This document shows, piece by piece, positions 1 through 12,201 of a stretch of DNA of 64,000 nucleotides (positions are counted from its first letter, which is position 1; each line of letters starts with the position of its first letter). Source of the DNA: Trissonchulus latispiculum. Lineage: Eukaryota; Nematoda; Enoplea; Enoplida; Ironidae. The position numbers were made by a program, and so were the translations under genes. The notes beneath the pieces were generated by a model. It ran no database searches and was not told where the DNA came from. It saw only the letters and a list, made by a program, of their open reading frames with translations. The stretch spans positions 25,139 through 89,138 of the forward strand of contig JASAND010007004.1 in NCBI GenBank assembly GCA_030248195.1. The letters run 5' to 3'.

Positions 1-3000
1 ATGATTGAATGACTGCACTATGCACTATGATGTAACTTCTTAATAGTGCTAGAATATCGTCTAATGGGACAAGCCAAGGTAGTATTGCGGATTAGGAAAC
101 GTACCAACTACACAAGATGGCAAGGATCTGTAAATTTAAACATTGAAAGGTTTGCTACTCCAAGCTTCATGTCGTTAAATAAAACTAAACTTATTGGGAT
201 ATATGCAGAATTGGCATATGGGTTTTCAACAATCCGATTTCTGCAAAGTTGTTGTTAGTTTTCCCTACAGTTTTTCACCAGTATGCCACACTTGTCGGTA
301 ATGATCAATACTGTAGGAGTATGGAACACGAGTGTATCGAGTTGGCTGGTGGTCTGATGCTGCAGTATTCCTCGGTTGGGTTCCAAGCTTGGATACATCC
401 CTTCTGGTCTTGCTGAATAAGTTGATTCCATCAACCTGGTGTGGCAGTCTTATTTGTTTGCTTTTTTATTCAAACTCACCTTCGGTGTCTTTCCAAAAAG
501 TCGATCTCTAGCTGGAATTGTTTCCAGTCCATTCCTCCTTACGGTGACGGCGACTTTGGTCAAAATGGATGATAGTCAGGGATTTCGCTCATTTGCACAC
601 GTGATATGCCCCTATATGTTCTCAAAAACAAGACAAAATATGAGAGTTCAAAATCAAACTGTGGGTAAGTTGCTCAGGTTCAAAGCCATCAAGCTTGAAA
701 ATTTCTGTGATGCGCCCTTCAACGTTAGGCAAACGTTGGAAAGTGAACACGACAGAAAACATAATTTACGAAAATACTAAACTAAAATTTTTACTAGTGT
801 AATACTCTACTGCAGAAGCGGCTCAAGCCTAGATATCCAGGCGTTCACAGTGTATGCTTTAGTGATGCATTGATCCAACTTTGGAGCATTGCCAATGTAA
901 TCTTAATTCGCTTTAACTTGCATGGACAACATTTTCGACCCAGAGCTCTATCGACAGGTTTTGTCCTCGTCTCGATAGCTATCGATTGATACACTTAATT
1001 TGGGTAGGATCAAAAAATTTAAGAATTGGCATTTATAACCTATAAAGATCAAAGGTGCAGATACTGCAGACATGTTCCTAATTGAAGCATTTGTTTGGTC
1101 ACATTATATGGCAGACATGGACGTATTCATCTGCCAGATATTTTAATTTTTTTACTATCTGATCAGAGGGAAGCTATCAAAGGAATGTGAGAATTGTGAA
1201 AATCGGCGTTTTAATCAAAATTTTGCTGTATTTCCGGCAGTATTTTGAGCTTCCAATTGAAGGCACAAACATGGGACTTCTTGCACAAATTTCTTTTAAT
1301 GCAGCGCAGTGCAGTCTATTAGCCATTTCAGTAATATTTATCAGCCTTTCAGAAGAAGCTAAAGAGTACCGTAGGTCCTGCTTCTAGGTTAAAAACGGCC
1401 GATTTTTAAAAATTGTGACTTAATAAGAATTCACCAGAAATTCTTCAGTCAACAAAATTGTACCAATGTACATAGCTGCACTCAAGAATATGTCCTTAAC
1501 AGTGTGCATAATTGTAGCATTATATCTTCCATACAGCGAAAACGTTTTCTGCCTCAAACTTTTTAACCTAACTTTTACATTTCACATGCTTAGCATATGT
1601 CAAAGTCACCTTTTAAGGTCTCTACAGAACGATAGAAGCAATGTAACGCAAAACATGCTGGTCTTGTTTTGGAAACCCATGGTGACTACAAATGAGTGAA
1701 AATAAGTAATGTTGGAGAAGGCAGAAGAAACTGTTTAAAAAGAGACGCTCCTAATGCCACGACCAAACACTTCATATATCAAAGTAAATGTCCCTTGTTT
1801 AATGTCACTGATAAGGGGATATACGGTGATTGTAGGTGCTCCACGCAACAACTAAGTCTAGAGATTTACAGCATAGCTAAGCTGATTTTTTCCGAAACCG
1901 GAATGAACATTGGGGAGTAGTATTCTAGCTTTGCTGCCCTGATGGAATATTCCAAAGTCGGATCATTTCCTTTGAAGGTACTTAATGATCCTCAACTGGG
2001 CGTCATGTCTTATGCAGTAAAATTGTCGATGCACAGCAAGTCATAATGAAACGACATTTATTTTCTTCTGCCTAGAAGGCAGATAGTTGTGGTTGTCCTT
2101 TATCCTTTTGATACCAGTTGTAATTCAGGCCAAGCTTCTAGTGCTGGAGCTTTGTGTTCACAGGTCAAATAGGATCAACAGTTACCCTCTGATAGCCATG
2201 AGGGATGAATGGATCTCAGTAACAGTCTCATTGCAAATTTTGTGAGAACTAAAAATTCAAAGATTCCTTGGCTAAAGCTCAGTGGTCGAATCATTGTTTC
2301 TGTGATGCTGCGTCCAAGGCATGGGCTGGAGTCGTGTTCCAGTAGAATCTCCAGATTTTATGCCCAAGCCTGTTTTTAACAAATGCAAGCTGGACACTAT
2401 CAAGTCATGCAACTTGTCCCGTTTGCAACAGATGGCGGATGTGATTGGATGTAGTATAACTTCGTCACCATCCCATTGCACCTTCTGCCTACCACATTAA
2501 TTGTTTGGTCAAACAGTAAATGAGGTTCTGCAGTGGATGAGTTGCAAAAAGGCCTTACAATTTTCCTTGGAAACAGAGTTCGCAAAATCCGTGGGTTCAG
2601 TTTCAACTTTAGATATGTCCCAATCCATCAAAATTCTGCCAATATTTTACCGTGGCTAAGCTGAAGGATTAGCTTTTTTGGTGGAATGGGCCCGTTTATT
2701 TTTGCGGTCCTGAGTATCTCTAGTCTTTGAACGATTTAGGACAGGATGAGCAAGTGAAACAGGAAGCTCTTCGGCGGCCTGCGTTTAAGCCAGTGCCCGA
2801 ACCCCTATGCTTCTAGAAATGAGCCGGTTTCAATCTTTGCAGCGACTACTTATAGTGACGGCGTGGAACTTCGTCTTTATTTCACAGCTTCGCAGGAAAG
2901 CCACAGCTGGCTTTAACTCTACTGTCCCCATTTGCTAAAAATCAAGACTACACTTAAACGTTGGATACGCTAGGTGTCCAACTTTAACACCATCCCGCGC

Positions 3001-3880
3001 AAACCAACCTCAAATAGGAAACTCGTGGAAGCAATTACGGGTCTCACTGCTTCGGAAGGACTGTATCGATGTGAAATCGCCATCTGCAAAGTGGTCCAAG
3101 ATAAGATTTTGCCGCTAATCACATTATTCAATGGTTCTTTATTGCTGAATATGCCCCATGGATGGGTGGCTTCTGCGAACGTCTTCTAGGGACTATTAAA
3201 CGTCCTCTAAAAAAGGTTCTTAGGTCATCAATCCTTAACACTTCAATGGCAGACTGTGATTTGTGAAGTATGTGCTGTTGTTATCAACGGAGAAGTCGAG
3301 CCCCATGTCAACTCCTGTCGGCCTACTAGCCTATGAATTTTTCGCTTTTGATCCTAATACTACCATTTGCTTCGGTCCAGCTAAAATAGAGGAATTGCTC
3401 CAGCAGTGGCGCTCTAGCCGCAGAGCAGTTGATCAGTTCTGGGAGTGCTGGAGAAATGAGTATTTGGCCTGTCTTAGAGATCTGCGAACTAGTAATAAAG
3501 TTAGCAACACCTCCGATATTTAGTCTACTGTGGGTACTGTCGTCATCATTATCCAGGTTAGGAAAAATTACACAACTGAACGATGGGCACATCCGTTCCG
3601 ACAAGGTGTGGCGAAGCAATGGTAAATCTATAATCAGACCAATTAAGTTGCTCTTTCCAATAGAGTGCAACATTTTAGATACATCTAATTCGCGCTAGCA
3701 ATGTTACTTCTGATCAAGATTTGGTGAACTCATGATATATAGTACTGCTTAGACTGCACGTCAAAAATAGAACATCAAATGAGTGCTGAATTGCAAACCT
3801 TCACTAGCGACACTTTGTTCTTAAACGTTTTTTAAGTTCTAGCGCTCGAGCGCACGCAAACAGTAGACAGCAGATTTTCT
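1..3880. other. No supportable gene; AT-rich intergenic sequence
   Basis: Only short overlapping open frames occur here (the longest about 115 codons at 3,326-3,673 minus, largely overlapped by plus-strand frames). None shows a recognisable motif, a signal peptide or convincing splice sites. No microsatellite or clear terminal inverted repeat was noticed. It may contain old decayed repeats that would need a library search. Confidence 0.5.
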
Positions 3881-5250
3881 GGCCCAGAGTGGTCAGTGAA
3901 CTTCGGCCTCAGCAATGTGCTGTAACTTTAATTCGTTATTCGAATATTTAAAAGCAAGAATTCACAGTACTATTAATATTTGATAACAAAAAGCAAGCTA
4001 CAAAAATTACCTTTTCTCATCATTGCATTGCGCATGGTAGTAGGGTAGGTGCAACCTATAAAAGTACAGAAGTTCCTCATCCGTGCGAGGAGGGCGCGAA
4101 GGATGAGAAAATGATGGTGATTCTATTTATTTTATAAAAGTGCTACCGTTTCTTTTGAGATCAGAGAAATGCTACTCCTGGGAAATTTCACTAACGACAC
4201 CGCAATTAGCAACCCTCGGTAAACACTACCTTTGAGTTTGGCTTTAGCTTTAATTTCTAATAGCGATTCCTCCTAAGTAGAAGGTGTCTTGATAATCTCC
4301 AGGTGGTAGAATAAATTATTGTATTATAAAGCTGTGTCAAATGACAAGGTTAAATTATCTACCTGAGAATTCCTAAGTAAATATTCACTTGAGACCACAT
4401 TCTTGTCAATTGTTCCCGTTATCAATATTCTAAAATGCAAGTGAAATCGTACAATTCTCTCCAACAATTATGACTTGGACAGGATTCAGTAACTCTAGCT
4501 CGAAATAGGCAGTAGTTTGATAGCCTATACGTATTCCCGTTTTTGTATTTGTTCAAATATCATGATAGACTGGAAAAATGATCATTAATATTATTACAAC
4601 AAAAGGCATATATTAACTGTTCGACATAAGTTCGAAACAACACCAAATATTTTGCTCATTAAAGATTGAAAGAAAGGTGCGGTCACACAGTCTCCAGCTT
4701 AATTCGAAGACGCTCCACCAAGTGCTGTGCTTCAGTAGAATTAGCTTTAATTGAACTTCAACAAATGTTTTAAAATTAAAGGTATCTAACAGATAGTGTG
4801 TTTACCTATGCTATCATATCTAGCCAAAGTTTGAAGGTTCTCTTACCTGAAATCAAAAATTTTATCTAAAATATGTTTTGACCCTGAAAATATTTGAAGA
4901 ACGTCAAAGCATAAAACTGTAGCAAACGTAATAACTTCCAGAGGGATTCTGTTTCTTATCAGTCCATTATGGAAACATCAAACGCTGTTCTCTGCAAGTT
5001 AAACCCACAATAGAAATCCTTGCATTTTCGTTTTTCGCATAAGCATTCCAGTTCACAGAGCTATTTGTCTGTGAAGACTAATTAGATTTAGTTTTCGAAG
5101 GAAAAGAAAAATGGATTTTCCCTGAAACAAAAGAAGATAACCTCAGAATAACTGCTGACTGGATCACCATCAGCACATCTTTTGGCACACAATAGGAAGC
5201 AAGGGGCTGCTGACACTGAATAATTGCCATGACAATTACGCGAGGTGTTC
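3880..5250 (+). repeat. Dispersed repeat D, copy 1
   Basis: This stretch aligns by eye, in the same orientation and order, with 40,361-41,400 and in part with 42,110-42,660. Shared blocks include the start (CTTCGGCCTCAGCAATGTG here, CTTCAGCCTCAGCGATGTG at 40.36 kb). They also include a block with TTGAGACCACATTCTTGTCAA (4,390 and 40,882) and a block reading GCATAAGCATTCCAGTTCAC (about 5,037, 41,183 and 42,459). The copies differ by substitutions and indels. Open frames in the matching region are not in a common frame, so the repeat looks non-coding. The unit is unclassified. Confidence 0.6.
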
Positions 5251-5765
5251 TCCAAGGTTATCAGTACGTCCTGAAAAAGAACCATCACAACATATACTGA
5301 GCACTTTGAATCTGTATTGAGAAATAGGTCTCCATACAATTTTCTGCATTCACCCAGCAGTGCGATGACAGCTTTTCTACTGCCTGCGGGCATCGTTGAG
5401 TGAAACCAAAGCAGTACTTGATTGATTTCAAAATTACTCAAAGAAACAAATAAAAGAAGTAGTGACTACCTGTCAATCTTGACTAGAGTGTATAAGGGTG
5501 AACTAGCAGTGCCACTATTCAAACAGTTGTTAATCGATCATGTGATAATTAAACAAAGACACAAGTTTCGCTTGTTAATGGACAAGTAAATTTAGATAAA
5601 TTGGATATAATCTAGTACTCCTGGACTGCTTCCCAGGCGTAGTACTTGCAAAAAGATACATCCCTTAAGGACTCTACTTGGTTATTGGCGTCCGAAACTA
5701 CCTTTGGCAATCTTTTCTTTTCCTCTGCACAACTGCACATACAAAGAATCTGATGCTAGGCCAGT

Positions 5766-6353
5766 TAGTGTTTGAGGCCGTCCGGCCGACGAGTTTCATT
5801 CACCGTCCGACCGGCCCGCCATGCCGGGATGCAAATCAACAGTCTAAAATTTACAATTTCGAGCAACTAAGTTTAAAATGAATTGCAAAGCAGAAGCACT
5901 ACACTACACCACGCGAAATTATATATTGTTAATTTTTCTTACCGTTGCACACTAAATAGAACGTGTTTATTCGCAGCAAATGAGAGTTTTATTGGACGAC
6001 AATAATCAAAACACTCTCGGACTCTCGACGTTTGAAAATATCTACATTTGGCCACGGATTTAGTTTCTCTTTTCTTCTTCATCATCATCTTCCTGCTCCA
6101 GCGCCGACAGTACTAGGACAAAAACTGTATGCGTCAAGGAGGGAGATGGTTTCGAAGTTAGAGCAGCATTTTACACAAAACTGTAAAAAATCGAGATTTT
6201 GTATCAGTCAGTGAGCACGTACACCGTACACCTACATTTTTCTAATATAACATCCGAACATATTTTAGCAGTCATAATAACTGCACTGCAAACTGTTCCA
6301 ACCGAAGGGTCCGACCGTGCCGGCCGGCGACTCTCCGGCCTCCCTCAAATACT
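5766..6353. mobile_element. Possible TIR element, GC-rich ends
   Basis: The left end reads AGTGTTTGAGGCCGTCCGGC. The right end, read on the minus strand, reads AGTATTTGAGGGAGGCCGG, followed in both by CCGGCCGRC-type GC-rich sequence that contrasts with the AT-rich interior. The two ends resemble a terminal inverted repeat of about 45 bp with mismatches. No flanking target duplication was found, so the assignment is weak. Confidence 0.3.
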
Positions 6354-8690
6354 AAGGTAACCATTAACTTGGTGAAGCTAAACCCTGTTAATCATTCATT
6401 TACAGCACCTGTTGTGATTTTATATACACTGCTTATCTTTAGTTCAAAAAGACTATAAGAGGCTCTACATTTAGCATTGGCCATATAATGTCTTCTGGCA
6501 TCCGTCAATTTTAGGTCTCTCCTAGTTAAAGGTGCGGCCGCCTGCTGGTGGAGCCTGCCAAGTGTCTTTTTCATATAGCCAGTGACAGGTAAATCTATCG
6601 CTTTGGTCAGAGCATCGGGTAACTGTAATGACAATTACTCCGCGCCAATCAACAAATTGCTCCCAACAGCCAAAATTAGAAATTGTTAATGTTTATACTC
6701 AGAAGTTACTAAGCTTGGGCAATGTCTTTAAGTTTTTAGCGGTTATCAGAGTAGTCGAAGAATTCCTTTTACCTGGGTACGACATCAGGTACGTGATATT
6801 AGTAGAATACATGTACTTGGAGAAGTTCACCTATTGCTTGGGGTGGAGCTGACTCCCTAACTGGGTTTTGTTGGAATTAGATTTTTGAGTTAGGCCTTTG
6901 AAGTTTTTAGGTTATTTTTGAATTTTTGAAGTTTGCTAACTGTGAAATTTGACTTTCGTTAAGGACAAGGGGGGTCCAACTTTGATCGAGCAAATACTCC
7001 CAATTATAAAATCTATTCGAACCAACCCATTGTATGTAGGTAGACGTTTCTAGCGACATCATATGATGCTGGTCTGCTTTGCCTAGTATCGAAATCCTTT
7101 GTTGCCTGGAACTTGGTGTTTTCCTAATCATAGAATTCTTAATTTTTTACCTAGAACCTGAGACCATGTCAACCAGCAGCTTCCAAATGCCAAATATCTC
7201 ATTGCACGTTATTTCTGGTGGCTAGTGTAATGAAGTGGCTAGGATTAAGCTACAATTTCTTTCCAATGAGTTTCCGTTCCGTTTCGGTCTAACAAGACGC
7301 TAGCTCTGGGTAACAACCACTTCAAAGCACGGAAGGTCGGCACGTTTATCGGTAGGGATAAACTTAAGCACCGGATTCTCAGAAGGTGATGTGTCCAAAA
7401 CTGAGAATTCCCTGCGGCCAACCTGGATAGGGGTCTTGATCGTGAGTTCGTTTGGCAGGGTTGGGCTCCGTTGATGTCGTTAGCAAGCGGGGTCGACACT
7501 TGCGTTCCAGAGGGTACTTCGGTTCAGTAACAATGAACTCCAGTGAATAGATCTTGATTGACAAATCAAAATCCGGAATTGATGATGCTGTCTTTGTAAG
7601 GTCCAAGGGGTCAGATTACAATCACTTACTTGTTCAGGGGTCAGTTCCAAATCCAATGGCTTGGTCAGGATCTGGTGCCTTAGTTTACAAGACTAGCTAC
7701 AAGACACGGCAACTTATTGATACTCACAATAGCACTAAATATAATGGCAACAGTGATGTGTACAGGCGATAGTAAAGCTATGAATTATGATAAATGCAGT
7801 TTATAGTACAATTCAGTAATTATCAGCAACAAATACAACCGTTTGCCAGAGTTTCCAGTACTCACTTTTACCCAACTTAGTAATTATTGATAGGGACAAG
7901 GTTTTGACTCTTTAGCTCAGCTAACCAATTCTTTCTTTCTTCCTCTTGTCGTAATCTACCACTAAACTCTACTGTGCGGCCCCTATATGCTTGTGCTCGT
8001 GCTTTAAGTTAAACTCTTTGTCCGTCCTCCTTACCAAGGACAATATAGCCAATAATAATAATAACAAGCTACACAACAGATTAAATTAGCTAAATTAAAG
8101 AGGTTAGTAGTACATGTTCCGGTCTTTGGGTGAGCCCGAAATGCCAGTAACAATAGCACTTTCGGATGCTGTTCGGTCACCTGGGGGGACAATACAAGGG
8201 TCGGTCCGGTTGGGGGTTTCCTGGTAGCGGTTACGGTGTTAGTACAGGGTAGGTTTTGGTTTAATATCTTCTTTAGTGCTTCTACCTCCGAATGAATTCT
8301 CAGAATAGACCACAGGAACCATCCATTCCCAATAGTATAAGCAGAGCGGTAAGCCACATTTTAAACCTGGTTTGAATTCAAAAATGCAAAGTTCAGATTT
8401 CCAAAGTGCAACAAGATTCGGATTTTAGGCTTTAGGTCCCACAATTGAGATAGGTGCTGTCAGGCTTGTGATCGTCTCTGCCCTAAGTTATTAATCAGGC
8501 ATACACGGCCTTTAATGTACCTTCAGCTAGTCTGATTTCAAACAGGGTTAACCAACAGGGCAAATCTTCCAATAATCCAATAATCTGGTCCTTTTCCGGA
8601 CTAATCTCATAAACTGATAATCACCACAGAATCGTTACTACACCTCTGATTCACTGAGGACTGGAATTCCGGATACGAACCGTGGCAGAG
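6354..8690. other. No supportable gene
   Basis: Short open frames on both strands (7,245-7,772 and 8,031-8,357) overlap each other, lack homologous motifs and have no convincing splice context. Nothing beyond ordinary AT-rich intergenic sequence was seen. Confidence 0.45.
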
Positions 8691-9021
8691 CGACTGTCCT
8701 TCCGCACCTGAATCAAATGGGTTAAAACCCATTAGTATAAGTTATAGTATAAACGGGCTTATAGAAATAGTAAAAAAGTTGGTCGTGGCTTGACCGAAAA
8801 GTGCAAATAAGAGAATAACCAAATAAAACAGAATAATGAGGGGGCGGAGGTCAACAAACCTCGATAATAGGAGAGTGTCGGGTATAAAAACAGAAAAACG
8901 AAAGTAGGGACAATTCTCAAGACCTCCGTCGAACAGGAGGAGTTTACATAAGTTGCCCCTTTTGTTAAAATAATGAAATAATGGTAATAATGACAATGAA
9001 TAAAATAAATGAACTAGAAGT

Positions 9022-9228
9022 GGCTCGAGAGCCCACACATGCTATGGACATTAAAATATGGCCTTGGGCCCAAAATACTGATAAAAAATGCGGCTCGGTG
9101 GCCCAAAAATACATATAAAACTGGCCCGTTGGCCTCATAAAAGACATGAAAGTTTGGCCCGAAGGCCCCAAAAATCACATAGTAGAAAAAATGGCCAAAG
9201 GCCGACAAAAGTAAGGCCAGAAGTGGCC
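9022..9228. repeat. GGCC hairpin array of copy A1
   Basis: Seven short self-complementary motifs start at 9,022, 9,060, 9,092, 9,123, 9,156, 9,193 and 9,215: GGCTCGAGAGCCC, GGCCTTGGGCCC, GGCTCGGTGGCCC, GGCCCGTTGGCCT, GGCCCGAAGGCCCC, GGCCAAAGGCC and GGCCAGAAGTGGCC. Each can form a 3-5-bp stem with a small loop. Spacers are A/T-rich and about 20 nt. Stem sequences vary while pairing is retained. The array is regular enough that chance is unlikely. Confidence 0.7.
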
Positions 9229-9584
9229 GTCAATTCCTAGCATTTTGTCCTCCATTTGCAGGTCCTGGCCAGGTATAACAAACCTACATGGCCCTAGATT
9301 GTAAGTGTTCGTGGTTAATTTCTCAATTTCTTCTCTGGCCCGAAGGCCAGAAAAGTCCTTTAGTTTTAGCCTAACCTGGAGAAGTGCGCTTGACTCCCCA
9401 TGCAGGTAACAACTGCACTGGAGAACGCACTAGAAGGGAGGGGGGAAAAGCAACCGCTCTCGGTCGCACTCAAACGAACACTGATTAGAGAGAAAATTTT
9501 GGGGTCGGGCTGAGAGTTTTGCTGGCAGGTCGATGACAGGTCATTAGTGAGTTTGAAGGGGGATTTTCCTTTGATTTTAAGGCA

Positions 9585-9620
9585 AAGCTTCTAGAAGGTT
9601 TTGGAACTTTCTAGAAGCTT
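9585..9620. repeat. Long hairpin in copy A1
   Basis: The left arm starts AAGCTTCTAGAA and the right arm ends TTCTAGAAGCTT, giving a stem of 12 pairs plus a G-T and three more pairs around a TTGG loop. The homologous hairpin in copy A2 (22,638-22,671) keeps a 15-pair stem around a CTGG loop although bases differ, which suggests that the fold is maintained. Confidence 0.65.
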
Positions 9621-10143
9621 GCCACCTTTTACATATGGGGCGCAGCGGCGAGGCGGGCCAGCTGACCGCCGAGGGACAATATTAATGAGATTTTAGAATT
9701 ATTGCCCTCCAACTGACCCTTTTTTGATATATTTTGGGCCCTGAATTCTAGCAGAATTTTGGGAAACTTTCTTTAACACATACACGTAACCAAAGGGACA
9801 ATTTTACTAAATTTCAGAACTTTAACTAATTATCGCACGAGTTATTCAATTTTCAAGAATTTATAAATTACCTAATTACCTAGTATATGTCTACGTACAT
9901 AGTCCTAGCTACTTGTTAATATAATATTATTATTAATAAAGGGCAACGGCCCCCTTCATATCATGACTTGGGCTGAAAACTACGCAAATTTTCCTTTTCC
10001 TCTTTGCTGGCTTTGTCTTCGGCCAAAGCTCAAGGAGAAGACAACTGTTGGGTCCTGGAAGAAAAAGGCCCAACAGGAGGAAGAAAAGAAAAAGAGGGAG
10101 GAAAAGGTTTAACTTAAGTTAAACCAAAACAAAACCTTTTTAG

Positions 10144-10189
10144 AACACTTTTTTGGAGTGTTAAGATTGCACAACAAAAGTGTAATCTT
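10144..10189. repeat. Two abutting hairpins in copy A1
   Basis: AACACT pairs with AGTGTT (10,144-10,162). The very next base starts a 10-pair hairpin (AAGATTGCAC with GTGTAATCTT, one G-T pair) ending at 10,189. The head-to-tail packing is like the hairpin cluster at 21,814-21,980 in copy A2. Confidence 0.6.
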
Positions 10190-10588
10190 AATAAAGACAT
10201 TTTTAACCATAACTTTCTTAATTCTTGGAGTTAAAACGTCGGGTTTGTATTTTTGAAATCAGCACCAAATTATCTTTCATATGAGCCCAAGTCATGTTTC
10301 GACCCAAAATTGTTAAAATTAACTAATTACTACCTAATTAATACTAATTAACCCTAATTAAGCCTATATAACTACGTACTTAGCTGTTTTAATGCCTAGA
10401 GTCGAGCCATCTTCCAATGTTCGTCCTTTTTAGCGTGATTTTTCCACTTTATAGGTAATTTTACGACCAATTTTTCAGTTTAGTAGACATGTAAATTCCT
10501 ATTACAAGTCAATGACTTCCTGCTAATTCATGTTTAGTCAATAAAAAATGCACAATGTGGTGAGAAAGGGCCATGCTTGGCTCAAGTT

Positions 10589-10734
10589 ATGAGTGACAAC
10601 TCATTAAAACGCTTAAGATTATTCAAAATGTCGGTGTTTTCCTTCGTGGGGAGTAACAACTCACTAATCTTCTCTAAGATTCTTTAAGTTTTATCAAGAC
10701 ACGGCCATTTAAGGTTGAGTGGAGTGACAACTCC
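10589..10734. repeat. Three GAGTRACAACTC mini-hairpins
   Basis: GAGTGACAACTC, GAGTAACAACTC and GAGTGACAACTC start at 10,591, 10,651 and 10,722. Each has a GAG/CTC stem with flanking bases extending the pairing (for example ATGAG/CTCAT and GGAG/CTCC) around the fixed loop TRACAA. The constant loop with variable outer pairs is notable. Confidence 0.6.
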
Positions 10735-10759
10735 GGTTATTAGGGAATAGGTGACCGAA

Positions 10760-11850
10760 TTAACCCTTCGTTTACAACTTCTAGATTAATGTTGTTAGTA
10801 ATTTAAACAATATTTAAACTTGATTACACTTAAAATCATCAATGCTACTAAGGTTTCTAACCTTAATTGAGTGCAAACCTTAATCCCTATTTAAGATTTT
10901 CCCTTAATATTGAGTACTAGACAGCTCTGGCTTAACAAACATAGAATTATTTATACAGTTAACGCTTGGACATTGTTAAATAGCTACATTCCATGTTGCT
11001 GATCGTTGGTCTTCTTCACGAATCCATGGCGCAAAAGTTCGTCCTCACTGATTTACTGATTTTGACCATTTTTTAGCTATTTTAAACAGGTTTTAACCTC
11101 AACTTTTACCAATTCCATTACACTAGCTCAGTTTTGACAACAATTATTTTAGCTGAGTGGCCCAACTTGGTCGCTGTATCCGAATCTGGCGGTAGGGTAC
11201 CCATATGGCAACAAATATCGATGTTTCAGTTTTCCCAAAATAAGACATTAATTATTGATTAATCGAAAGCTATTAATACAAGAAACATTTCTCTTCTTGG
11301 ACTCTGGCACGCAAATGTCCTATATTTAAATTAACGGCTGTTAAAGGTTTTTGTGAGCCTCAACAGGGACGTTGCTGCTCGTTAAAGACGTTAAATAAAG
11401 CCCTAAATCCAATTTAGCCTGCCGAAATCGGCCTAAAAGTAATTCTTTAGATCCGTTTTCAAATTACCGTGACCACTTCTAACTCTGGGCTAGTAGGATC
11501 TTTCAACAGAATTCTCTTAAATTTACACTGAGATGCTGCTAACTTAGGAGAAATTTAGAAGAGGAACGGTATATAATTGGTTTAATTAATTTAAAATGAT
11601 ACGCTCTCCTAAGCTAGGGGAATGTTTTAAAACTCATCCACGACTTTGGATAGAGAATAAACAATTGGCCCGGCCAGAACCATGGAATATTCACACTATA
11701 TAGAGACGTGTTAGGCTAATACTACATCACGGCGACCAGGCGGTCTCCCCTATAAGGCTTATCTCTTTTGCTTGCAGTTCTTGGCCTAAATCATCGACAA
11801 GCTTTAAGTTTCAAGATTGGTGAGATTATGCCGCTCAAATGGTAGAGTTT
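10760..11850. other. No supportable gene
   Basis: AT-rich sequence follows copy A1, with no open frame over about 60 codons that carries a recognisable motif. Part of it may still belong to family A. Confidence 0.4.
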
Positions 11851-11852
11851 CG

Positions 11853-12201
11853 CAGAGTTGGAAGTGGGTCGCGGGTACATACGCTAAACCGCGGGTGGCC
11901 ACGACCAGCAGGTACCGACGGGTATATTTTCAAACTAGTGGATACCCGCGGGTGAGGTTCTACACATACTTAATTCATACAATTCTAAACCAATTTATGC
12001 CTACCTTCATCATAAGTATTACAATTTACATAACAGTTTCAGGTTTTCCTGAGATTCTTTAATATACTTGCACTTGTACATTAAAGAAATTGTAGCATTG
12101 TTACAATTAAAGATGGGGTCCAGTGCTCAAATGGGGCTAGCAAACCTCGGTGGGTCGCGGGTATCTTTTGGCCACGAATTGGAAACCCATTTCTAACTCT
12201 G
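11853..12201. mobile_element. hAT-like MITE candidate (349 bp)
   Basis: The left end CAGAGTTGGAAGTGGGT matches the right end read on the minus strand, CAGAGTTAGAAATGGGT. Subterminal GTCGCGGGTA motifs follow on the left and recur near the right end. The flanking octamers GAGTTTCG (11,845-11,852) and TAGCTTCG (12,202-12,209) agree at six of eight positions, consistent with a decayed 8-bp target duplication of hAT type. The interior has no transposase. Confidence 0.5.

Larger units (their letters stand above)
8700..10760 (+). repeat. Family A hairpin-dense repeat, copy A1
   Basis: This is a non-coding repeat about 2 kb long. In order it holds a GGCC hairpin array (9,022-9,228), a hairpin with a CGAA loop near 9,333, and a segment GCAACCGCTCTCGGTCGCAC (9,453). 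It continues with a 16-bp hairpin (9,585-9,620), hairpins near 10,010-10,075, two abutting hairpins (10,144-10,189), and three GAGTRACAACTC hairpins (10,591-10,734). The same order is seen inverted at about 20.9-23.7 kb and in part in the same orientation at 56.9-59.1 kb. Open frames across the array do not keep a common frame because spacings are 31, 32, 33, 37 and 38 nt. Exact ends and target duplication were not resolved. Confidence 0.65.

Noticed and set aside
5088..5441. 117-codon minus-strand ORF
   Set aside because: Overlaps repeat D; the equivalent regions in the other copies do not keep this frame.
8965..9208. Overlapping minus-strand frames with a repeated 11-residue peptide pattern
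   Set aside because: The hairpin array spacing is 31-38 nt, not a multiple of three, and the same array in copy A2 has a 32-nt period, so the apparent peptide repeat is not coding.
9022..9228. CRISPR-like array of spaced palindromes
   Set aside because: The repeats are only 11-14 nt, not identical, spacers are AT-rich low complexity, and the window is clearly eukaryotic with no cas genes.
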